From contig CAMBQN010000006.1 in NCBI GenBank assembly GCA_945870025.1, positions 1-64,000 of the forward strand: a stretch of DNA of 64,000 bases, in the 5' to 3' direction. Position 1 is the stretch's first letter, and every line of letters begins with the position of its first letter. This document shows, in pieces, positions 28,957 to 37,832 of the stretch. The notes under the pieces were generated by a model. The model saw nothing but the letters and a program-made list of their open reading frames with translations, did no database searches and was not told the origin of the DNA. This DNA comes from Akkermansia muciniphila (GTDB taxonomy: Bacteria; Verrucomicrobiota; Kiritimatiellia; RFP12; JAAYNR01). The position numbers and the translations under genes are program-made.

Positions 28957-29541
28957 TCATGGGTCAATCGCCCGCGGCATCGGCACGGCCGTCTCGCGGC
29001 TGATCTTTTCAAGGGATGCCACGGTCTCCGCAAACAGCGGCACGCCCGAGCGCTTCACTTCGGCTTCGTGCTCAAACTCCTTGTTGGTTGCAGCGATCCC
29101 GATCATGTCGCGTTCAAGCGCCTGCATGGCATAAAAGCCCGCAATACCGAAGTGATTCGAATCCCGCACGCAACCGAAGGCCGATCCATTCACCGAAGCC
29201 TTCTCGATGATCCGGTTCATCGTGTCCACACTCACGGGAAACCCCATGCCGCCGTGCGCATCAATGACCAGCGAACCCGGCGTATCGGCCACGATCTCCG
29301 GCTTCGCGTCCACCAGCATCAGCCCCGACTTCAGTCCGTTGACGTAGCGCCACAGCCGGCCAATGCCGTGCGAGGGAATCCCGCGTACGTCGGCGGCCAC
29401 CATCACTTCCGCCGATTGCGTGGCTTGCTCTTGGTTCAATCCGGAGGAGATGAAGACATCCCGGCAGAAAGTCTCCAGTGCTTGCGTTTTGAATCGCAGA
29501 TGTTCGGATTGCTTGTGCATGATGGTTTCACCGTTTCTCAT
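28957..29541 (-). pseudogene. Internally truncated Ldh2-type (malate/L-lactate dehydrogenase family) ORF
   Basis: 194 aa, versus about 330-350 typical. Ldh2 N-terminal region (DVRGIPSHGIGRLWRYVNGLKSG, SNHFGIAGFYAMQALERDMIGIAATN) joins directly at about 29083 to a C-terminal-like segment (KEFEHEAEVKRSGVPLFAETVASLEKI). Confidence 0.7.
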
Positions 29542-30073
29542 TCACATAGATCCATTCCTGTTTCACAACACCCGGGGTCCGGCCATCGCTGCCCGGGGTG
29601 GGCTGCAGGATCTCGATCACAAATCCAACCAGTTTCTCCGTGTCGTAGTTCGCCCAGTACGACCCCTCGCGAATCCCCGCGCCCTCCTGCGTCTTCCCGA
29701 TGCCCTTCTCCAGCAAATAGGCGCTGAGCGCCTTCTCATCGGGCACATTGAACCGGATGTGGTGAATGCCGGGCCCTCGCTCGGCAAGGAAGTCGGACCA
29801 GATCGTCTGTCCCTCCACCGGCTGAATCAGTTCCAACTCGACCGACCCCAGATCGGCAAACGCCTGCCGCATCCGAAAACGGGCGGGGTCGCCATGATAG
29901 AACTGCTGCTCCTCGCGTCCCGGCGGCGGCGATTCCACCACCCGGAACGGACCAATGCCGAAAACAGCAGTTAACGCCGCCATGCTCTGGTCCAGATCGC
30001 GCACAACCACGCCTATCTGGATGGCCCTGCGGAAGGGCTCAACGATCGATGCCGGAACGCCGGTGGCCGTCAT
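29528..30073 (-). CDS. VOC-family protein (methylmalonyl-CoA epimerase-like)
   Basis: 181 aa; IQIGVVVRDLDQSMAALTAVFGIGPFRV, RGPGIHHIRFNVPDEKALSAYLLEKGI. Confidence 0.8.
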   Translation of the reverse strand: MTATGVPASIVEPFRRAIQIGVVVRDLDQSMAALTAVFGIGPFRVVESPPPGREEQQFYHGDPARFRMRQAFADLGSVELELIQPVEGQTIWSDFLAERGPGIHHIRFNVPDEKALSAYLLEKGIGKTQEGAGIREGSYWANYDTEKLVGFVIEILQPTPGSDGRTPGVVKQEWIYVNEKR

Positions 30074-30114
30074 GCTTTCACTCCCCTATTCCTACCGAAC
30101 CTTCTGAGTTTCGC

Positions 30115-31320
30115 CTAAACTTCCGACGCCCCCTGAAATGATCCCAATACGTCAGCCGCCGCCTCATTCCACTCACGGATCTTTGCCATGTCCCGCTCGA
30201 CGGTCCGCACGATCTGGAACCCGTCGGCGCGGACCGCGTATTTCACGCGGCCCTCGCATGCGGCCTTAATGGTCTGCAATTTCTGCCGCATTTCCGCCGG
30301 TGTGCGATCGTACACATCGGCCGTCGCATTCACGCAGATATCCAGGGCAATCCCCGTGCCCTCGAACACCTTCGCCGCCCGGACCACGCTCGACCACGGC
30401 CCGATGTGCATCATTTGCAGGTTCGGAATGGTTCGCACCGACTCATAAAACTCGTCGGTCACCCCGCAACTGTGCCAGTAGTGAACCCGGCCATGCCACG
30501 CCGCCAGCTCCAACTCGTACGGCAGGACGAATTCCTCGTAGAGCCGCTGCGAAATCATGGGTGTGGCAACCTCGTCGTTAAACAGCTTGGCCGGCGCGAT
30601 CGGCTCGCTGATGAACTTCGCCCGCAGTTGCGCGTGCCGCTTCAAGCCGTCGGTAATGCGCCGCATCAGCGCATGCACGAACGGCGGGTCATCAAGCATG
30701 TCCATCAGCAGGTTGGTGGTCTCCCGCAGTTGCGTGGCCACGGAAAACGGACCGCGAATCACCGTCGGATACCTGACCGTGATGCCCGAACCGGCGCACA
30801 GTTCCCGCATGCGCTGGTAGAAGGCATGCGTGCGCGGGCCCAGGCCGTGCGCGTCCAGCTCAATCGTGTGCATCTTGTCGAGATCCCGCCGCTCGGCAAG
30901 CAACGGCTTCTTCATGTTCACCCACGGCGCCTGCCCGGGCGGAAACTCGATTTGCGCGCCGAACAGACTGGCCGAATAGCAGGCGCCAAACGACACAAAC
31001 GCATTCTTCTCGAAGAACCGGTTGGACCGCAGGTTCTCATGCTCCCAAAGTTGGTACCGCATCTGCTCGTACAGTTGCGCCTCGGCCTGGCCATAGTAGG
31101 CCGCGGTATCGATCCCCAGCACAGTCGCATAGCCGGCCATGTCGAGAGCCATCGTGAAGGCGCCGGTCGGGGTGGCGGAAATCCCCCGCCACCGCTCGAT
31201 CAGCCACGGGTCGTCCGCGTTCGCCCAGAATCGGCGGTTGCGCTGGTTCTCCCGCGACTCGCACAGTGCCAAATACCGCTTCAACACATCCGCCATCTGA
31301 TCACTCAGGTCTTGTTGCAT
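30115..31320 (-). CDS. Uroporphyrinogen decarboxylase (URO-D)-like family protein
   Basis: Preferred start MQQDLSDQ with an upstream GGAG; RGPFSVATQLRETTNLLMDMLDDPPFVHALMRRITDG, VHYWHSCGVTDEFYESVRTIPNLQMMHIGPW. Confidence 0.7.
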   Translation of the reverse strand: MQQDLSDQMADVLKRYLALCESRENQRNRRFWANADDPWLIERWRGISATPTGAFTMALDMAGYATVLGIDTAAYYGQAEAQLYEQMRYQLWEHENLRSNRFFEKNAFVSFGACYSASLFGAQIEFPPGQAPWVNMKKPLLAERRDLDKMHTIELDAHGLGPRTHAFYQRMRELCAGSGITVRYPTVIRGPFSVATQLRETTNLLMDMLDDPPFVHALMRRITDGLKRHAQLRAKFISEPIAPAKLFNDEVATPMISQRLYEEFVLPYELELAAWHGRVHYWHSCGVTDEFYESVRTIPNLQMMHIGPWSSVVRAAKVFEGTGIALDICVNATADVYDRTPAEMRQKLQTIKAACEGRVKYAVRADGFQIVRTVERDMAKIREWNEAAADVLGSFQGASEV

Positions 31321-31350
31321 ACGTTCTCTCCTTCGTTTCACGGATTCGTA

Positions 31351-32643
31351 CTAGTCACAGGACGGCCCTTGTGCACGCCCAGTCACAGACGGCACCAATC
31401 CCAGCGTCATGGCCACGACCATCACCAGCGTTCCGCAAATGAGCAGAAGCGCGTCGTAGTCGCTCCGCACTGTCCCGGCAAAAGACCAGTCATTCCGAAA
31501 GATGCCCAGCCGGACGGCCCCGGCCATCAGCATACCGCCCAGCGCCACGCCTGTTCCCTGCAGCGTCAGGAACACCGAAGTCGAGAGCGACTTGCCCCCC
31601 GGCGGAATCAGCGCATACATCTCCACGGTAAATGCGACCGACGACGCGGCCCAGACCATCCCGAACAGGAATTCAGGCAGCATGAGCATCGGCACCAAAG
31701 GCCCCCCGCAGGCATCCCGCCACAGGAAGAGGAACAGGATGGCGCCAAAGGCAAAATGACACCCGAGAAACATCGCCTTGGTCCCCATTCGCGCCACGAA
31801 CCGTCCGCCGATCAGGAAACCGAGCATGGCACCAAGCATCCGCACGTTGGCCAGGAGCACAACCGTGCCATCCGAAAGATGCAGATACGTCTTTTCGATC
31901 ATGCCAAACAAGATGGGGCATCCGCCCGCAAACAGGGACAGCAAGAATGCATACGCGCAAAACGGCAGGTAGGTCGGAAGCCGAATCACATTCCCCAGGG
32001 CGACGCGAAGAGGCGGAACCGCCGGGTCCGGCTTTTCCACCTCAGGCATGCGCATGTAGAGCCATTGCCACACGACGGTCATTGCCCAAAACAAGACAAA
32101 CAGCCCGGCAAAACTCGCCGGTGAGGAGCGCCATTCGAGAAGGGCCGAGCAGCCAAGGCCAACAGCCACACTCACGGCTTGATAGATCAAGCGCATGCGC
32201 CCGAAATAGGCAGCCCGTATCGGCGCCGGAATCATGGGCAGGAGCAAGGCAAACCACCCGGAAATAAACAGGCAGCAGCCGACGGCATAGACCGCAACAG
32301 CCCCCAGCGCAAGCATACGTCCTGCGAACGGCGACACGAACGTCGCGGCCAGCAGGCCGATAAACGTCAGGTTGACGAGCACCATCCCCGCGTGACCGAG
32401 CTTTTTCTTGCCGACCCGATCCGCCACGTGCGCAAACGGGATCTGAAATACGGCGGCCACGAAAGCGGGGATGGACAGACACACCATGATTCCCACACGG
32501 TTCATCGCCAGCGAAGTGAGAAACAACAACAGGACACTGCCCAGAAAAACCTGGCCCGGTATGCAACCGAAACAGTTGATGGTCGTAATCAACCGCCGTC
32601 CGTGCGCCTGTTCGCTCTCACTTAACACCGGATTCAACCTCAT
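31351..32643 (-). CDS. MFS-type transporter
   Basis: About 430 aa, many hydrophobic segments; QIPFAHVADRVGKKKLGHAGM loop; FLIGGRFVARMGTKAMFLG. Confidence 0.8.
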   Translation of the reverse strand: MRLNPVLSESEQAHGRRLITTINCFGCIPGQVFLGSVLLLFLTSLAMNRVGIMVCLSIPAFVAAVFQIPFAHVADRVGKKKLGHAGMVLVNLTFIGLLAATFVSPFAGRMLALGAVAVYAVGCCLFISGWFALLLPMIPAPIRAAYFGRMRLIYQAVSVAVGLGCSALLEWRSSPASFAGLFVLFWAMTVVWQWLYMRMPEVEKPDPAVPPLRVALGNVIRLPTYLPFCAYAFLLSLFAGGCPILFGMIEKTYLHLSDGTVVLLANVRMLGAMLGFLIGGRFVARMGTKAMFLGCHFAFGAILFLFLWRDACGGPLVPMLMLPEFLFGMVWAASSVAFTVEMYALIPPGGKSLSTSVFLTLQGTGVALGGMLMAGAVRLGIFRNDWSFAGTVRSDYDALLLICGTLVMVVAMTLGLVPSVTGRAQGPSCD

Positions 32644-32654
32644 TTCACCGACGA

Positions 32655-33623
32655 TCAACCGCCCACACCATTCACGACATTCGGCAGCTTCTCGCCGCGC
32701 AGCGCCATGGCCGCGATCCTGGCGACATCGGTGCGCAATCGCTTGACCGACTGCGGCGTGGCCGAGGCATCATGCGGCGTAATCACGACGTTCGCCAGCT
32801 TCAGCAGCGGGTTGTCGGGGTTGATCGGCTCCGGATCGGTCACGTCCATGGCCGCCGCGGACAACTGTCCGCTCTGCAGCGCTGCCACCAGCGCGGGGGT
32901 ATCCACCAGCGTACCGCGCGAGGCGTTCACCAGGATCGCGCCCTTCTTCATCTTCGCGATGGTTGTCGCATTGATCATGTACTTGGTCTTCTCCGTGCTC
33001 GGGCAGTGCAGGCTAAGCAGATCGCTCTGCGCGATCACCTCGTCCAGCGTCGCGGCCACGCAGCCAGCGTCCTGCACAACGGATGCTGGCACCGCCGGAT
33101 CGAACACCAGAATGCGGCACTTGAATGGCTTGAGGCGCGCGGCCACCTCGCGGGCGATCCGCCCGAACGCCACCAACCCGACCGTCATATCCTTGAGCCC
33201 GTGAAGCGCCGACAGCGGCACTGGTAGCTTCCACTGCCCCGACTTGATCACGTTGTCGCACGGCACGATCTGGCGCGTCGCCGCCAGGATCAGGGCCAGG
33301 GTGTGATCCGCCACCTCGTCAATGCAGTAGTCGGGGACGTTGCAAACCGGAATCCCCTTCGCGGCCGCCGCCTTCAGGTCCACGTTGTCCACGCCGATCC
33401 CGTAGCGGACGATGACCTTCGCCTTCTGCATCGCGCCGATGATCTCGGCATTGACGGGCGCGAACTGCACCATGACAGCATCCGCATCCTTCACCAACGC
33501 AGCCAGCGCCACCGGATCCTTGCCCGATTTCAGGGCCTCCAACGTATAGCCCTGCGGCTCCAAAACATCCTTTTCGACATCAATCTGGTCAAATGAATAA
33601 TCCGTGATCACTACCTTTTTCAT
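32655..33623 (-). CDS. D-isomer-specific 2-hydroxyacid dehydrogenase (SerA-like family)
   Basis: 322 aa; VIVRYGIGVDNVDLKAAAAKGIPVCNVPDYCIDEVADHTLALILA, SLHCPSTEKTKYMINATTIAKMKKGAILVNASRGTLVDTPALVAAL. Confidence 0.9.
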   Translation of the reverse strand: MKKVVITDYSFDQIDVEKDVLEPQGYTLEALKSGKDPVALAALVKDADAVMVQFAPVNAEIIGAMQKAKVIVRYGIGVDNVDLKAAAAKGIPVCNVPDYCIDEVADHTLALILAATRQIVPCDNVIKSGQWKLPVPLSALHGLKDMTVGLVAFGRIAREVAARLKPFKCRILVFDPAVPASVVQDAGCVAATLDEVIAQSDLLSLHCPSTEKTKYMINATTIAKMKKGAILVNASRGTLVDTPALVAALQSGQLSAAAMDVTDPEPINPDNPLLKLANVVITPHDASATPQSVKRLRTDVARIAAMALRGEKLPNVVNGVGG

Positions 33624-33704
33624 CTGAGTCTATCCTTTTCTTGGTTTGAATCCTGCTTCACATCCGTTTGAAAACCTACCGTTCATGCGTGAATTCATGG
33701 CCGC

Positions 33705-34493
33705 TTAAGCTTCCAGAATCATCGGATTCCGCAACACGCCCACGCCCTCGACATCCACCTCGAACACGTCGCCGACCTTGAGAAATACCGGCGGCTTGCG
33801 GGCAAAGCCGACACCGGCCGGCGTCCCGGTCAGCAGCAGCGTGCCGGGCAGCAACGTCATGCCGCGCGAGAGGTAGCTGATCAGGAAGGGAATGCTGAAG
33901 ATCATCAGCGAGGTCTTGGCATCCTGCATGGTCTGTCCGTTCAAGCGCCCCTGCACGCGTACGTCCAAGGGGTTGAGTTCCGTTTCGAGCCACGGACCGA
34001 TCGGGCAGAACGTCTCGAACGACTTGGCCCGCACCCACTGGCCGTCGTTGCGCTGGCAGTCTCGGGCGCTCACGTCGTGGGCGCAGGTGTAGCCCAGCAC
34101 GTACTCCAGCGCGCGGCTCTCCGGCACGTGGCGGGCGGTCTTGCCGATCACCAGGGCCAGTTCGGCCTCGTAATCAATCTCGGTGGGCGCGAGCTTCGGG
34201 ATCATGATCGGCTCGTTAGGTCCGATCACCGAAGTCGTCGTCTTCATAAACAGAATCGGCGCCTTGGGCAGGTTGGCCCCGCCCTCCTCGACGTGCGCCT
34301 TGTAGTTCTGCCCGATGCAAAGCACGTTCACCGGCTCGATTGGCGCCAGCAGTTTCACACCTGCCAGGGGTACGGAAACGCCTGTGCGCTTCATCCCCTT
34401 GATCGGATCGCCCGTCGCAACGGCGATTTCATCCCCTTCGACAATTCCGTACTGTGCCTGACTTGATGCATTCCTGAATCGAACGATTCTCAT
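33705..34493 (-). CDS. Fumarylacetoacetate hydrolase (FAH) family protein
   Basis: Start MRIVRFRN at 34493; CIGQNYKAHVEEGG, DYEAELALVIGKTARHVPESRALEYVLGYTCAHDVSARDCQ, GTLLLTGTPAGVG. Confidence 0.92.
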   Translation of the reverse strand: MRIVRFRNASSQAQYGIVEGDEIAVATGDPIKGMKRTGVSVPLAGVKLLAPIEPVNVLCIGQNYKAHVEEGGANLPKAPILFMKTTTSVIGPNEPIMIPKLAPTEIDYEAELALVIGKTARHVPESRALEYVLGYTCAHDVSARDCQRNDGQWVRAKSFETFCPIGPWLETELNPLDVRVQGRLNGQTMQDAKTSLMIFSIPFLISYLSRGMTLLPGTLLLTGTPAGVGFARKPPVFLKVGDVFEVDVEGVGVLRNPMILEA

Positions 34494-34553
34494 GTGTCCC
34501 TCTCTTTCTTTGTGTTTCTTGCAATCTTTGTGGTTCAACATTCCGTTCCAAGA

Positions 34554-34598
34554 TCATACCGTCTCGCAAATCAGCAGTTCCGAGGTCAGCGCGCCTTC
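34554..34598 (-). pseudogene. C-terminal scar of a GH36-type gene
   Basis: Minus-strand codons give EGALTSELLICETV* versus EGALTSELLMCEAVK* at the end of ORF 16788..18947; DNA is similar over the same stretch; preceded in frame by a TAG at 34608-34610. Confidence 0.75.
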
Positions 34599-34666
34599 GC
34601 TATCGAACTACCGATACCTGATCGAGACCGTTTCTTAGAAGTGGCCTAGTCATATTCATAGACGAT

Positions 34667-35452
34667 TCACCAGATTGTGTATCCGCCATCGATCAGCAAC
34701 GTGCTGCCCGTCATAAAGGACGATGCATCCGACGCCAGAAAGACGATGGCTCCTTTCAATTCGTCAATCCGGCCATAGCGCTTCATGGGCGTGTTCTCGA
34801 TGTTGCGCTTGAGCGCTTCCGGAATCGCTGCGGTGGCCGCGGTCTGACTGGTATGAATGTAGCCAGGGGCCAGCGTATTGACCCGGATGTTCTGTGGCGC
34901 CCACTGCGCGGCCATGCTCTTGCTGAGGTTCTCCACCGCCGCCTTGGCAGCGCAGTAGGTCGCATTGTAGCGGGGCGCAATGTTGCTGATCACATGCGCG
35001 TTGATCGAAGCGATGTTGACGATGCTGCCCCCCGCGCCGGCCGCCGCCATCCGTGCCGCCGCGCGTTTGCCGAAATAGAAGACGCTGGAGAGATTCGTCT
35101 CCAGGATTTCGCGCCAGAGAGCGTCGTCTAGGTCGGCCAAGGCGCAACCCTCCGAAGGCCGCGCCGCGTTGTTCACAAGAATGCGGATGGTGCCCAGATT
35201 CTCCTCGACCGACCGGATGAACCCGTCGATCTGCTCGGGCCGGGTAATGTCCACCTTCCCAAACAAGGACCGCACCCCCAGCGTCTCGATCTCGCTCCGG
35301 GTACGCGCACCCTCCTCTTCCAGCAGGTCACAGATCGCGACATCCGCCCCGGCCTCGGCCAGCGCCAGCGCGTGCTGACGTCCCAGCCCCCGCGCGCCAC
35401 CCGTGACGATCGCCACACGTCCATTCAGGCGATAGGAGTCGAGCACATTCAT
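34667..35452 (-). CDS. Short-chain dehydrogenase/reductase (SDR)
   Basis: Start MNVLDSYRLNGRVAIVTGGARGLG; TGGARGLG, NNAA, YNATYCAAKAAVENL. Confidence 0.9.
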   Translation of the reverse strand: MNVLDSYRLNGRVAIVTGGARGLGRQHALALAEAGADVAICDLLEEEGARTRSEIETLGVRSLFGKVDITRPEQIDGFIRSVEENLGTIRILVNNAARPSEGCALADLDDALWREILETNLSSVFYFGKRAAARMAAAGAGGSIVNIASINAHVISNIAPRYNATYCAAKAAVENLSKSMAAQWAPQNIRVNTLAPGYIHTSQTAATAAIPEALKRNIENTPMKRYGRIDELKGAIVFLASDASSFMTGSTLLIDGGYTIW

Positions 35453-35456
35453 CAGG

Positions 35457-36128
35457 TCAAGCCTCCGGCCAGGTTGCTTCGCCAAACGCTTGCTTCCAGT
35501 CGGCCATAAACCCGTTCACGCGTTGATCGGTGTAGGGATGCTCAAACAGAAGCTTCATGAACTCGAAACGCATCGTGCAGATATCCGTCCCCGCCTCGGC
35601 AAACTGTCCGAAGGCGCGGGGGAACCGTCCGCAGGAGAGGATCTTCGTCTTGAACCCGTAATTGGCGTAAATTTTCCGGACGGGCGCAACCATATCCACT
35701 TCCTGGTCGAGAACCTGTTCAAGTGGCCCGTTGAAGAGCGCCACAATGTCCGCACCGAGTTTTCCCGCCAGGTAGGCCTGGGCGATGGAGGCGACCAGCG
35801 TGATGGCAATCTTTATCTCTGGCGATTCCCGCTTCAGATCCTGCAGCGCACGCAATCCGGCCGGACTGGGCGGCAGCTTGACCACGATCTTCTCGGAAAA
35901 CCGATGCAGCCACCGCGCCTGTGCCTTGAGCGGGACCACCTCGCGCGAACCGACGGCCTGGCACAGCACAACCCCCGGCGATGCCTCCACAACCTTGCGG
36001 AGCGTCGCCTGCATATCCGGACCGCCCTTCGATATCAGCGCCGGATTCGTCGTCACGCCGTCGATGATCCCCCACTCGCACGCTTGCCGGATCTCATCCG
36101 GACTCGAACTGTCGATGAATAGTTGCAT
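35457..36128 (-). CDS. Transaldolase / fructose-6-phosphate aldolase-like protein
   Basis: 223 aa; MQLFIDSSSPDEIRQACEWGIIDGVTTNPALISK, VVKLPPSPAGLRALQDL, KIAITLVASIAQAYLAGKLGADIVA. Confidence 0.88.
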   Translation of the reverse strand: MQLFIDSSSPDEIRQACEWGIIDGVTTNPALISKGGPDMQATLRKVVEASPGVVLCQAVGSREVVPLKAQARWLHRFSEKIVVKLPPSPAGLRALQDLKRESPEIKIAITLVASIAQAYLAGKLGADIVALFNGPLEQVLDQEVDMVAPVRKIYANYGFKTKILSCGRFPRAFGQFAEAGTDICTMRFEFMKLLFEHPYTDQRVNGFMADWKQAFGEATWPEA

Positions 36129-36143
36129 GTTTGATTCCTTTTC

Positions 36144-37832
36144 CTAAAACAGATCCCCCGCCAGCCCGCACAGGCGCACGGCGACCCGACGGGTGTAATC
36201 TTTCTGAAATGCGTCTGACAACGCATAGAACCGATCCCGGTTCATAAACCGACCCGCCTTGTCGCGGCGGCCGACAAAGGCAAAACTGTAGTGATGAAAT
36301 ACCTGGTGCTTGGAAGAAGGCGACGCTTTGCCAGCCCCATCCGCCCGCAGACACGCTGCCGCAAAGGTCGAACCCGCCTGCGCTTCGCGCCGCGCATAGG
36401 CCCGCGCGTCGTCCCACCACTCGCGAAAGAGTCGCGTATCGTGGTCCGCGAGCGTCTCCGCGAACAGCAGTTGAAGCGACGGCGAAATCTTGTAGTGGAT
36501 CCGGCCGCCGGTGGCACGACGGATCACGCGCCGGACCGGCGTCGAAAGATCGTCGGCGGAGTGCACGTCCAGCATGATTCCGAACGTATCCGCAATAGCC
36601 ATCTGCTCGCGCATCCGTTTCTCGAGTCCGGTCAAGCCGTCCGGACAGCGGTAGTCGTGCCCCTTTTCCTGCCCGAGGTTTGGGGCGACATGTGTCACAG
36701 GTAACCCGCGGCGCCGGATCTCGCGGAGCACAAAACACAACTCCTCGGCCGTGGTCAGGCAATCGAACGCCGCCACCTCCGGCGGATGCTCGTCGATCGT
36801 GAACTCCAAATCGAAGGCTTCGCCGTCCTTGAGCCTGCTGATGTATTCGCTCAGTTCCGTCAATGCACCGAGCGCATCCCAGTACTTGCCGAGCAGCCGT
36901 CCAATGGTCTGATCGTCGAGCACGTACCGGCGCTTCCCGATGCGCAACGGTTGCCGGTGCCAGGCCATGACCATCCGCTGCTCGCGGCTGTCGGAGAGCC
37001 GGCGCTCGCACCCCGTGTAGTCGAGGATATCGGCCATGTCGAGTGTGTAGAACGTGTAGTAGCGCGCCGCATTCACTAATCGCTTGGCACGGGCAAGCCC
37101 ACGGGCACCCCGCTTGACCTGCAGATGGTCGGCATCCGCGCCGTAACGCACGGGAGCGGCGTGCTGCAGGCCCGCCAATACGCCCGCCACCCAGAGTCCC
37201 TCCCACGTGCTGCCGGTGTACCCCGTCTCGATCGTACCGAACCCGCAGGCGTAATTCGTCGGCGCCGGGCGGGCGGCAAGCAGGTCCGCCAGAAAGTTCA
37301 ATTCGCGGACGGAATTCTGGATCGTATTCGCGGCGAAGTTCCCGCGCCGCATGGCCTCGAACATGCCGGGCCAGACCAAGGTGGTCATTCGACAACCGAC
37401 GCCGAGTCGGGGCGTGGCGCCCAGTGCCTGCGGCCGGTTGTCTGGACGCAGCACCCGACAGTAACGGTCCACTACCGCCGCGTCGGTGGGGTAGGCCGCT
37501 ACGCGCAAGCCATTCTTCAGTGTCATCTCGCCCAACGGTTCGCCGAGCACCGCCCCGCCGCGGCCCAACTCAACGAAAACCTGCTGGCCATCGGGTAAGC
37601 CGGCCAGCAGAAACGTCGCCGCGCCCCGCCGAACCGCAGATCCGCCGTACGCCGTCACACCCTCGCCGACCGCGCCGGCCTCGCGCGCCGCCGTCCATCG
37701 TTCACCCGTCCGTTTCACAGCGCGCCAAGCTGCGGCACGATCCCACGTAGCCGTGTCGAGCACGGCCGGATTGCGCGAGGGGTCGAAGTCCGGTGTGCGG
37801 CATTCGGTGTTCGGTTGTCGCCGTTCAGTCAT
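36144..37832 (-). CDS. UxaE-like (tagaturonate epimerase-type) family protein
   Basis: About 562 aa; EFTIDEHPPEVAAFDCLTTAEELCFVLREIRRRGLPVTHVAPNLGQEKGHDY..., MLDVHSADDLSTPVRR. Family recalled from motif layout only. Confidence 0.5.
   Translation of the reverse strand: MTERRQPNTECRTPDFDPSRNPAVLDTATWDRAAAWRAVKRTGERWTAAREAGAVGEGVTAYGGSAVRRGAATFLLAGLPDGQQVFVELGRGGAVLGEPLGEMTLKNGLRVAAYPTDAAVVDRYCRVLRPDNRPQALGATPRLGVGCRMTTLVWPGMFEAMRRGNFAANTIQNSVRELNFLADLLAARPAPTNYACGFGTIETGYTGSTWEGLWVAGVLAGLQHAAPVRYGADADHLQVKRGARGLARAKRLVNAARYYTFYTLDMADILDYTGCERRLSDSREQRMVMAWHRQPLRIGKRRYVLDDQTIGRLLGKYWDALGALTELSEYISRLKDGEAFDLEFTIDEHPPEVAAFDCLTTAEELCFVLREIRRRGLPVTHVAPNLGQEKGHDYRCPDGLTGLEKRMREQMAIADTFGIMLDVHSADDLSTPVRRVIRRATGGRIHYKISPSLQLLFAETLADHDTRLFREWWDDARAYARREAQAGSTFAAACLRADGAGKASPSSKHQVFHHYSFAFVGRRDKAGRFMNRDRFYALSDAFQKDYTRRVAVRLCGLAGDLF
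37787..37828 (-). repeat. Heptamer-word element spanning the E2 stop and the downstream N-terminus
   Basis: Minus strand: CTGAACG GCGACAA CCGAACA CCGAATG CCGCACA CCGGACT, six consecutive 7-mers. Confidence 0.75.

Noticed and set aside
36094-37395. 433-aa minus ORF overlapping the UxaE-like gene in another frame
   Set aside because: Low-complexity Arg-rich translation without recognisable motifs; the other frame has a coherent protein.
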